Assembly (NCBI GenBank): GCA_013397845.1
Contig: VZTG01010322.1
Coordinates: 159,051 to 223,050 of the forward strand
Direction: 5' to 3'
Length of the DNA stretch: 64,000 nucleotides
Origin: Melanocharis versteri
Lineage: Eukaryota > Chordata > Aves > Passeriformes > Melanocharitidae
The notes under the pieces were generated by a model. The model searched no databases and was not told where the DNA came from. It saw only the letters and a program-made list of their open reading frames with translations. Positions within the stretch are counted from its first letter, which is position 1. Every line of letters starts with the position of its first letter. Positions 49,101 through 58,330 of this stretch are shown piece by piece. The translations under genes were made by a program, and so were the position numbers.

Positions 49101-50069
49101 ACAGTCCTGGTTCCTGGAGTTTGCAGTTCTCCTGGTATAAGCTAGATGGGCAAATGGGGAGCCGTGGTCTCACTGCAGGCTGTATTGCATGATCTCCCAC
49201 AGTGCTCCTGCTCTGGACCCACTGCTGCACAGCCAGAACTTAAGGGGACAGAGTGGGACACAAGCTCAAAAACCATACAGGGCAAATTCTTCAGTGGCTA
49301 GTACTAGGGTTCTTACAAACCCTGATAGCTTCTCCTGCAGCAGCAGTCAGAGGCCATGGCGGAGCATCTCAAGTCTTGGATAGCCTGAGGCAGGGAACAC
49401 CCCACCCCATTATAAGTACTTAGCCCACCTTCCTCCTCTGTGAAGTCTGGCCATACTCTCCAGGGCAATCCACATGGGAACCAGTGTGCAGATTATTTTC
49501 TGGCACAGCTCCCAAGTTCTGTGTAACTCAAATGACATTTTTCAAGGATGCTAGCAAGCAGATTTTTTTTTCCTAATTTTTTTTTTTTTGTTCTGACCTG
49601 TCTCTTTGTCTAGTAAGAATATATTACTGATTTTACATGACACTTACACAACATTCTCCATCTGAACTGCTTCACTGCCCTGCAGAAAAAAAGGTCTCTG
49701 TCCCTACCTCACTAAGGGAGAAAGTAAGGCACTCTCAGGAAAGATGCGCTGACCATGGTGACAGAGCATAGCTCCTGAGTACACCAAGCAACAGGACACT
49801 CAGCCAGTCCTGAGACTTAACTCTGCATTTCTCCCGTTCCACCCTGCATCCAAAATCCTCCTCACAGTCACCCTTTCCCCAGCACTTCTTTTGTTTTCCC
49901 AGTATAATTTTCCCACATTTATATTATTGTTACAAATTTATCTACTGCTTTCTTCCTCAACCACACAATTCACAGCCAGTACACATCAGCCCTTCATTGA
50001 CTCTTCTTCACAGGATTGAGGCAGTGAAAATTAGGAACCATTTAAAATGTTCTAAACTGTCTCACTTAC
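46136..50069. other. non-coding, possibly intronic
   Basis: No gene is recognised. 47,395-47,730 is GC-richer with overlapping open plus-strand frames (111 and 68 codons) but no domain or splice context. A T/A-rich stretch lies at 49,567-49,590. Confidence 0.4.
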
Positions 50070-50106
50070 CTGATAGACCCATTGTGGAAACCTTGAAGTT
50101 CTGCAC
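50070..50106 (-). CDS. candidate 37-bp exon
   Basis: On the minus strand a good acceptor (ttttattcag) and a strong donor (atcag then gtaagtgag) bracket 37 bases. They code VQNFKVSTMGLS plus one base (phase 0 in, phase 1 out). This is exactly the phase required by the exon at 39,369-39,595: the joining codon would be GAT, giving ...TMGLS-D-SGNVIS.... It follows 50,474-50,620 in matching phase 0. Short length means coincidence is possible. The peptide would sit just outside the membrane. Confidence 0.3.
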
Positions 50107-50473
50107 CTGAATAAAATTTCTGGTTTTCTGTTTGGTAGAATGACAGGATGACAGAGGTCCCAACATGCAAGTTCCCAGGGCAGTGAAAAAAGCATGAGTT
50201 TCCCCACTAACCTAGGTCAGCATGCAATATATTTACACAGTGTATGACTGAAGTGGGCTTTTACAATATTCCTTCTACAATAATAGTTCACAAGTCAAAG
50301 CATAATAACATCTTTGTACAGATCCCACTAGAACATGAGCCGACTTGGGTGCCTGAAGGATGAATATTACTGTTGGCAACCAAATAATTTTGCTTATTAC
50401 CAGGCATAGTGAAAGCTCTCAGAATTTCATCTTTCATTTTCTTATACTGGAGAAAAGTAAGTATCAGACATAC
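50107..50473. other. candidate short intron
   Basis: If the neighbouring exons are real this is a 367-base intron on the minus strand, starting gtatgt and ending tattcag. It also contains a second acceptor-like site (acttttctccag) that opens a short frame beginning YKKMKDEILRAF, a possible alternative. Confidence 0.25.
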
Positions 50474-50620
50474 ACTCTGCAGGTTCTTTTGCAAAGAATC
50501 TTTTAAGTACAGCCTCAGACTTTGTTTGGATATAGACAGAACTGTGCTTTGGAAAACCAGTCCAGAAGAGACTTTTTTAGGTGTTTTCTTCATCTCCGAA
50601 TAGACCACATGATGAGATTT
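50474..50620 (-). CDS. candidate 147-bp exon, ectodomain-like
   Basis: On the minus strand an acceptor (cctcttttacag) and a donor (cagagt then gtatgt) bracket 147 bases, open in one frame for 49 codons, phase 0 to phase 0. The peptide begins KSHHVVYSEMKKTPKK, has alternating hydrophobic beta-strand-like stretches (SSGLVFQSTVLSISKQSLRL) and no cysteine. Joined to the two downstream candidates it gives a 136-residue uninterrupted C-terminal reading frame. I recognise no family. The frame is also open through the donor, so a longer chance ORF is the competing explanation. Confidence 0.25.
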
Positions 50621-53305
50621 CTGTAAAAGAGGCACAGTATAGTTCAGGTTCCCTTGAACTCACAGAAGATCATCCAGTGTGTTCAGCTAACTTGTTTGTC
50701 AGTTTTTATTTGCAAAGGACAGCATCTGGTACTTAATCTCCAGAGTAGAAGGAACCATTTACACAGATCTGAGATCACTTTGTGACAGGTGCCAAAGAGT
50801 CATTTCCAAAGGCTTGTGAGCTGACCATATGCTACATCTTTCCCAAGTTGGAATAAAGGCATTCGGCCATCATAAACTTCATTAGCATCCTAGGATAAAT
50901 AGATAAATTAGTGATGAAATCACACTAAATATACAGTCTGTATATTTACGTCTCAAACAAACTAAGCAAAAAAACTACATGCAATCTAATTACAATGCCA
51001 AAACTATGGTTCAAGGTTTGATTCCAGAAACATATAAAGATCAAGCTGAATATTTAGTTTTGCAGTGCAATACATAAAAAAAAAAAAGGTGCCCCACAAT
51101 ACCACTTCTTTACCATAGTCTATGTTCAAAATATTACCACTCAAATAAGCCTGAAACCATATTTATAGAAAATTCTTTACCAAGATGTGACTGAAACATG
51201 GGAAGAGAATGAGAAGAATTCTCTGAATAATCAGTGTAAATAATAATCAAATCAGCAAATTATTCAATAATCAAAGTGGTTTTTTTCAGTCTGATTTTAA
51301 GTAAGTTTGTGTCCCAAGACTGAACTACCAGAAGCAGAGGAACAGGAGTCTGGATACTAAAGTTTTACTTGTGGGAAGTGATGAGTAGGATTATACAAAA
51401 ACCAGTCATGAGATTTTCCTCTTCATCATTTTTGTGGAAAAATTCTGAACTGAGCTGAGGTACAGAAATTTTGAAGGCCTCAATTTTCCCTAAGTCTGAC
51501 CTCAGAAATCCATATTCCTTAATAGAGGGAGAAAAAAAAGAAGAAAATATCCACCTGTTGTTCTCCTGGTTGTCAAAATTCCTCAACACTATATGTCTGG
51601 GCAGGTGTTTCTATCGCTTTTGCAGAGGCACTGCTTGGGATAGGAAACTTTTCTACATTTCTCAGAAGATCTGGAGAAAAAGAGAAAGGATTGAGGGGTC
51701 TTCTGGGCAAGAAAGAAAAATCTTGCCTCTCATGATTGATGCTACACAAATGCTATTTCACACACTTTGTAATCTTTAGTTCTTATTCCAAAGACTAATG
51801 TAAACTGGAAGAATCTTTTCTACCACAGGTGGCCACTGACAATGGAATGGAGAGGATAAGGAGTAGTTCAGAGTAACCAAGCAAGCAGTTTATCTAGAGT
51901 CATTCCCTGCAAAAGGCTTTTCAGGATCTGAACTGTGTAACCAGCATAAGCCTAGCACTGATGGGTTCAGCCATCATTAATTTCCAGCCATTTGGGAATA
52001 GGTGATTATTTGACAGTAAGATGTGATCTGAGAGAGGTGCTATTAAAATGTGGAGAGAGCTGCTATTCTTGCACTGCAGCAGTGATCTAATACAATGGCA
52101 GAGCAGTGTGACTGGTAAAATTCACAGGGGAACAGACTTCTTCCCAGGGCTCAAATTATCAGCACATTTTCATTGCTGCCTCCAGAAAGAGACATGTAAT
52201 GCTGTCAGATTCTCTTTGAGTTGGGAGTTTTTAAAAGAGATGGAAGTGTATGCATTAAAGAAACCAATATTTACACAAGGACATTTCTCTCATGAAATAT
52301 AAATGCTGGAATTTTGCTAGTTACAATCCTTATTTTGAGGTTTTACATGAGGGCAATAAACTGAAGAGGATGCAATGCTTCCTTCCCACTCACCATTTTG
52401 ATTATCATATATGAATTTTAAAGGGGTTGGGTAAAATCCAATCAAAGCTTCATTTATAGATGCTTGTACTTTATACTGCTGTCCTTGGTACACACTCATC
52501 GTTAGTCCAAGCAAAATAACCCCAATTCAGGCAAGAGTTCCTGAAAAGGAATGTGACTTTAATGAAATAAAAGGATCATCGTGACAAGTCCAGGTTGAGA
52601 ATAACACCCTATCCTGTTGCCATTACAGACAGAGACAGAAATATATCAAAGTCGCCTCGGCACTTGAAAGAGAATGGCAAATAAAAGGGACATGTCCAAG
52701 CAGTGCTGATGGCAGGTGTCGGAAAGCGAACATCAGCAGGATCAAATAGGAGATCTTTTCTCTGTTGCTTCTTGAAAAGGAATAAAAACCCCAAGACCCA
52801 CAGAATTTTATTAAATACAAAGGAAAATTAGATTAAGGCAACACTAAAGGAAGAGCCTGGGGTTCCTACAGCGTGGGCTTGCAGAGCTTGGCTTACTTGC
52901 CTCCCAGGACACAGTACAAAGGCAGAGTATTTGGCACCACATCTTTGCTAGCATATCCTCATGGACTGCCTGAACCAGCTTCTGGGTGGGCTGAGAGATA
53001 TGTGAAAGCGGCTGAAGGTGCGTGAGGTATTTTTTATTCCCCCCACCTTGAAACAACCCTTTTGTGATGCCCCACTGAAGAAGAGCAGATATACATAGTA
53101 AGCATGTTAAGATTTCCCATCAGCTGGACCAGACTGGGCTCTAAGAATGCTCACCTGGTGTGGTGTCAAGCACGGTGCTCCCATCCCTGCTCTGGAGGGA
53201 GACAATTCAGCTTCCATAGTTGATTAAGCAAACCAAGGCTCAGGAAAACTGTCTTCATCTCTCAGCTCTGCAGCATGTGCCCCATCTGACTTTAAGTCAA
53301 ATCCC
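50621..53305. other. region with further exon-like minus-strand segments
   Basis: Three minus-strand segments look exon-like but do not join cleanly. 50,803-50,889 opens right after a strong acceptor (atttatcctag) with DANEVYDGRMPLFQLGKDV but has no good donor. 51,403-51,517 follows a very strong pyrimidine tract (ctccctctattaag) with EYGFLRSDLGKIEAF and a weak gttttt donor. 52,394-52,526 ends at a strong donor (aaaatg then gtgagt) with ASINEALIGFYPTPLKFIYD. Phases are 0, 0-to-1 and ending 1, so direct joins create stops. They may be exons with others missing, a decayed gene, or chance. Confidence 0.25.
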
Positions 53306-53361
53306 TGACGTCACATGTATGTCACATGTATGTCACATGTATGTCACATGTATGTCACATG
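53306..53361 (+). repeat. 11-bp minisatellite of E-boxes next to a CRE palindrome
   Basis: The unit gtcacatgtat repeats 4.7 times from 53,310 to 53,361 without mismatch. Each unit holds a CACATG E-box, and the last ends as TCACATGA, the form preferred by MITF/TFE-type factors. The first unit is fused to a perfect TGACGTCA (53,306-53,313), the consensus CREB/ATF site. The repeat is directly visible. A regulatory role is inference; it may be simply a young minisatellite. Confidence 0.85.
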
Positions 53362-54894
53362 ACAACTGGGCTGGCACCGCCTGCAGCTGAAACCTTGGGT
53401 GTGCACACAGCACTGAGCCCAGGGCCAGAAATAATTCATTTGCACAGGGCTAGGTGAAATTACCAGCTTGGTTCTGAGCCAGCTCGGAAACCCCTGCATT
53501 GTGCTCCACTGATCCACAGAGATATGTCTGCATTTCTCTAATGGGTGATCAAGCTGGTACCATTTATTATACTCATTAATATTGCCAAGCTGCTTACCCT
53601 CCTATGAGTCCCTCGACTCAGCTGCTTCCTAACTTTACCCAATTTAACTTGTTTGGCAGAAATTTTACTTGCCCATTATCTGTGCAGTTATTTATATCTT
53701 TTCCTGCAAGATTTCAGACAATGCTTTTCAGTCATTTCCAAGAAAAAAAGGTAATGAGAAAATACATTATCCTCTTCATGACAACCCTTTCTTTGGAATT
53801 CTCTCCTGAAACTGAGCATTAGGCAAAGACCAGAAATTTGTCTCAGGAGAAAAAGGAATAAATCAGGGTTGTGCCTGTATGAAAATTAGTCCAAATGTAG
53901 CCAAGTTAAAAGCCTTTGAATAATTGGTGTTTGTGCATATCTATGATAGGCTGCTTTGATTTTAGCAGCTGAATTCCCCAAAGAATCTTCACAGGATATG
54001 CTGGCGATTTTCACAACTCCTGTGCTTGAAGGAAGCACTGCCTGTACTACTAAGCAGAGAACAAGGGAGTGTGTTGAAGCCAAGGGTCATAGGTATGGTT
54101 TTCCTCTGTAATGACTGCTTTGATTCAGATACACAGGACTATCTTTCCTGTGCTGTTGGTGCCCCTACTGCTGGCATCCAAGCAGCCTGGGGAATATAGC
54201 TACCCTATCAGGAGATGTGGGAAAAGGGAGATAAAGGAGACTAATCTGACACAGAGTTGGTACAGAATGCAAGGGAATACAGAAGTGAAGAAAGGTACTA
54301 GGAAGAGATGAAGTAGGAGACAGACTTTATGGTGAGTGGTACAAAGGACACCTAATCACATATGGTATTACCATGTCTATTTTATAAACATAGAACTGAT
54401 ATAAATGCTCATGCCACATATAGAAAGTTTAAATCCTGGCATTTCTTAATGTTTGAAAAACATGTGTTTAATAAAAAAAATAGTATCATTTTGTGTATGC
54501 ATTGTCCCAGATTTATCTAAAAATAACTAAACAAAGAAAAGACAATAAAACATACACAGACATAACTTTCATTATTTGATGCCTTCCTAAAACACATGCA
54601 GGTCATCAGCAGAGTTGAAAGCTTTTCTGCCAGCACACAGATTTTGCCACTGAGCTAATGGAGTGGCTGCTTGCATTAATAGATTGCTGTCCTCCTTGCG
54701 GGCACATGCTGAAGGTGGATGCAACACCCCATTCTGGCAGATGGTTCCAGGCAGAGCAGCAACATTCAGGGATCAAGATATCTGCTCAGATCTGTAGCTA
54801 CCTGGCTCAGGAAGGGAGTGTGCCAGTGCAGCTCAGATACATCCACTACTACTCATAAGCTTGAGGTTTTTTCTCATTAAACCAATCCACAGAA
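53362..54894. other. non-coding, nothing recognised
   Basis: No gene recognised. Short frames without domains only. 53,545-53,600 (accatttattatactcattaatattgcc) is AT-rich between GC-richer flanks. Confidence 0.45.
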
Positions 54895-55325
54895 GCCTGA
54901 TCTTGCCTCTTCCTTTCCCTTGGCTCCTAGGCCAGCCATGTACTCGACTGCGTTCTCATGCCCCCTTCAACCTGCTTGCCCACCAAATCTTCATCTCACT
55001 GGATATCCAGCCTGTGATTTCTAGACTCAGAGCCCTGTTGTTCTTCCTGTGCCATATCCAGCCTCCCCATTCCCAGTCCGTTCACTGTTTTTCATCACCC
55101 AGCACCGCTGTGCTCTCCATGAGCCCTCCCAACTCTATCCCTCTTGTCCTGATCTTGTAAACCACCTGTTTCCTTCACTCTCTCTGCTAGATCTATCCTC
55201 CCTTCTGTCTCACCTTTCTTGCCTCAGCCCCACCAGATCTGTGTCCTGCCCTCCCAGCCCACGCAGTTTTATCTTCCTCCCACATGCCCAGACCTTTTTA
55301 CTATCCCCAGTCATCACTCCTTTGT
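54895..55325. other. pyrimidine-rich block
   Basis: About 430 bases in which C and T strongly predominate, with repeated ccctccc, cttcctccc and tgtcc patterns. The overlapping plus-strand frames (54,861-55,160 and 55,049-55,327) are rich in Pro, Ser, Leu and His as expected from such composition and have no domain. It could be an old decayed repeat or a strand-asymmetric region. Confidence 0.5.
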
Positions 55326-56339
55326 AGCAAGGATGGATTTTAATGTCATGCCAAAACGATGGTGACATCATTCCTGACACAAAGGCTGAAATATCCTTAG
55401 GGAATTTCAGAGCTTGGAAACTTTGAGCCTCCTAAAACTGCTTTAGTACAACGTAAACAAAAGGTTTCTAGCAAGTTCCTTTCTCCAAAGGAGTACCTTC
55501 ACAGCCATTTCAATGATACAAAAATTTGGCCTCTTGTTAAAAGACAATAAACAGAAATCATTGCAATGTTCAGTCACTGTTGCTAAATGACAGACGGGGG
55601 ACAGGGTTGGTCAACCCTAAAATCAACTAATGTCATCAAACACAGATTCACTAAAAGCAACCGCAAATAGAGTTGTAGAGTGTAAGATAAACTGTACTGA
55701 AGTCAATATGAAAAACAAGCAACTAGTCTTTCAATTTAAATGCCTTTTGAATTTCCTAGGTCAAGGAGCTTGAAGTCCAGACATTTATGTACAGCTAATC
55801 CATTCAGTGAACTGCAATAGCTATTTACTTGGTGTGATTCATGTAATTTAGCTGACCAGTCATCATTTAGCACCATCATAAAACTGCAAATAGCTGTATA
55901 TTAAAAACATCATCAACAACAAAACAAACAAGCAAAAAACCCAACAAAAAAAACCCCTTCCATTCAAGGGCTGGATCTAAAACTGCAGCTGGAAAATTAT
56001 AATCTTGCAACAAAAAAAATCTTTTTACAAAAGAAAAAAAAATCACTAAATATTCAATTTCTTACAAATGAGTCACTCAGATCCATTATTAATTGGACTA
56101 ACTTTGGCTACTTAGTGGTTTTGATTGCTTTTGATATTGTTTATTTTATGATGTTTTAATTATTGTTGTTTATTTATTACAGTAATTGCATTTTAATTGT
56201 CTTTGGAGCAGCACCCTGACTGTCTTGGCAGGGAGTCACTAAATAAATAAAAGCATTATTATTATAAACATAATTGATGGTAATAGTTTTTCACTGTTAT
56301 TGTTAGCAATGCATAAAGAAATATATATATATATAGTCT
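55326..56339. other. non-coding; A/C tract at 55.91-55.97 kb
   Basis: No gene recognised. 55,911-55,967 is another A/C-rich tract (aacaacaaaacaaacaag, aaaacccaac, cccc). An (AT)7 run sits at about 56,321-56,334, at the edge of the MIR relic. Confidence 0.5.
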
Positions 56340-56590
56340 GTAAGAGAGAAACAGTAATCAGAACCTCAAGGTTATATATCCAACTCTGCCACTGATTATA
56401 TCTGCGACTTTGAAAAGTCACTTAGACGCCCTCTTATCTCAATTTATTCATCTGTGAAAGGATTATCATAACACTGTCCAATCTCCCAGGATTAGCGTAA
56501 GAATTAGCTAATGTCTTTAAAGCATTTTGATCTCCTCAAATGAAAAGTGAAAAAAAGCTTTAATCTTTAGATTATTAATAGTAGAACAGA
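56340..56590 (+). mobile_element. MIR-type SINE relic, well preserved
   Basis: The landmarks of the MIR family appear in order. There is aactctgccactgatta near 56,380; gcgactttgaaaagtcact at 56,404-56,422 (family: gtgaccttgggcaagtcact); caatttattcatctgtgaaa at 56,440-56,459 (family: cagtttcctcatctgtaaaa); ggattagcgtaagaattagc (family: aggattaaatgagttaat); and aaagcattttgatctcc near the 3' end, typical of amniote MIR-like copies. This is an ancient insertion shared in type with other amniotes. Its preservation is better than the copy at 42.2 kb. Confidence 0.75.
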
Positions 56591-58164
56591 AAAACTGCTA
56601 TAATCTACTGTACTGGAAAGTTACTCTAGTATAAATATTTTTAATATATAATTGGTACATTTATTTTGTCCATACACTTAGAAAATAAATCATTCTACTA
56701 CTAGCTACTACTAATAAAGGCAAGAATGCCTTCCAGAAAGAAAACAAAAATGGCTTCCAAAGCTTCCAAGCTGAGAAAAAAGAGGGAAGCAGTGCTTTGT
56801 GATACATAAAATGTTTTTTTCCTCCCTATTTCTACATCCAGACCCTTTTCTTATAAACAAAAAAAAAAAAAGAAGAAGATGACAAAACCCAGCAGCCCAA
56901 ACCAAAACACACAACACTTTTTTCTTAGGACACCCAAAGACAAAAGTTGTTCATGTGGATTCACAGAAGCAAGATGCAAAAAAATATAGAGAGCAAATGC
57001 TGCACACTATAATTCAGAGAACAAATCCAAGCTTTAGAATCAGAGCCACTCAGAAACTTACAGGAAAAGAAAGCTTTGACAAGTTGCACAGGGGAGGGAG
57101 ATTTAAAGTTTTTATTGATTTTTTTAAAGTTTAAAATATTTGGATTTCATTTAAACTAAGTAATATTGTTCTAGGCTCTGAATCATTATGGTAGGCTTTC
57201 ACTGAATTAACCAGCTTTGGGGTTTTTTTTAGTTGTTTGTTAGAAACTTATGAAATTTAGTGAAAGGAGCAGAAAGAAACACTTCAGACTACAGTAGCCT
57301 ACCCACTTGATGGGTCTCTAGCCCGAGGTGACCAATCTACTCTTCTTTCTCCATATTCCCACCCAAATTCTTACATGCCTTTTTACTGTTGTAATTAACA
57401 GGCAGTTCTGCAGAAATGCAGTAAAATCAAACAAAAATCAAACTTTTGCTATGAAAATGTTTGCTTTACCTCATCAAGATTCATTTTTCTTCTCACTATA
57501 GAGGGCTATATCCGAAGATGTGATTTGTCCATGAGGGGTTTTTTTGGTCCAGAAAATGCTGACCTGTCTTTCACAGCTGCATGGTTTGAGTTATCCTCCC
57601 CCCAACGATCTTTGCCTTGCCATGCTTCACTCGCACACATCAATACTGATGCCTGTTGACAGTCAAATCCCTGTTAATAGTCCTATTAATTAAAAATGTA
57701 TACAACTGATAATTTGTTAACACTGATAATATTGCAGCTATTATTAACGATATTTGGCTTCCCATCCTTTTCTCCCCCCATGCTATTTGCAATGTTATTG
57801 ATGACTGCAACAGGACATCATTGGAACACTTACCAAATGAAATTCTGGTTTTTAGTAGACTGTCTTACTTGTGGCAAAAAATTACATAAAATCTGTAAAG
57901 AATAAATTCATACTTAGACTGTGAACAAGAAATTAATACTTTACACATATAGCATCTCCAATGCAAAGAATTAATGTTATTTATGCTTCATGTTGGGAAC
58001 TTGTTTGGCAGATATCACAATCACAATCGATTTTGTACAGCGAGCTTAGTCACTGTAAGATCATGACAAAACTTTTAGAGAGGACTCAGAATACCTCAGG
58101 TGAGCCAGATAAGCCTTATATGCCAGATGTGCCAAGCCCCAAGTATCAGTCAGGGTCAATCAAA
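56591..58164. other. non-coding, nothing recognised
   Basis: AT-rich DNA with A-rich runs (for example 56,859-56,870). Short frames without domains only. Confidence 0.45.
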
Positions 58165-58330
58165 ACTGCAGTAGCAAAGCACCTCTGAAAGTCAGACCCC
58201 AGATTATTTGAGCTGGGCAATCAAAAACCCGGGGACCCAAAATCGATTACAGTTTTCAGCAACTTGCCTGAGGTAATGGAGCAAAACCCTGGCAAAGCTA
58301 GGAGGATATCCCAGTTCCCCGCTGCTCGAA
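58165..58330 (-). mobile_element. MIR-like ancient retroposon relic (antisense)
   Basis: aacttgcctgaggtaatgg at 58,261-58,279, followed by ggcaaagctaggaggatatc, follows the antisense MIR order (gtgacttgcccaaggtcacacag, then ggcagagccgggattcgaacc). The preceding ctgaaagtcagaccccagat and ggggacccaaaatcg resemble an amniote-wide repeat often attached to such cores in turtle and crocodile genomes. Diverged, and family assignment uncertain. Confidence 0.45.

Noticed and set aside
51085..51165. 37-base minus-strand open segment with acceptor ggtttcag and donor gtaaag
   Set aside because: Weak donor, and it introduces a stop when joined to neighbouring candidates in a compatible phase.
56321..56334. 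(AT)7 run
   Set aside because: Too short to be notable on its own. Mentioned only as the edge of the MIR relic.
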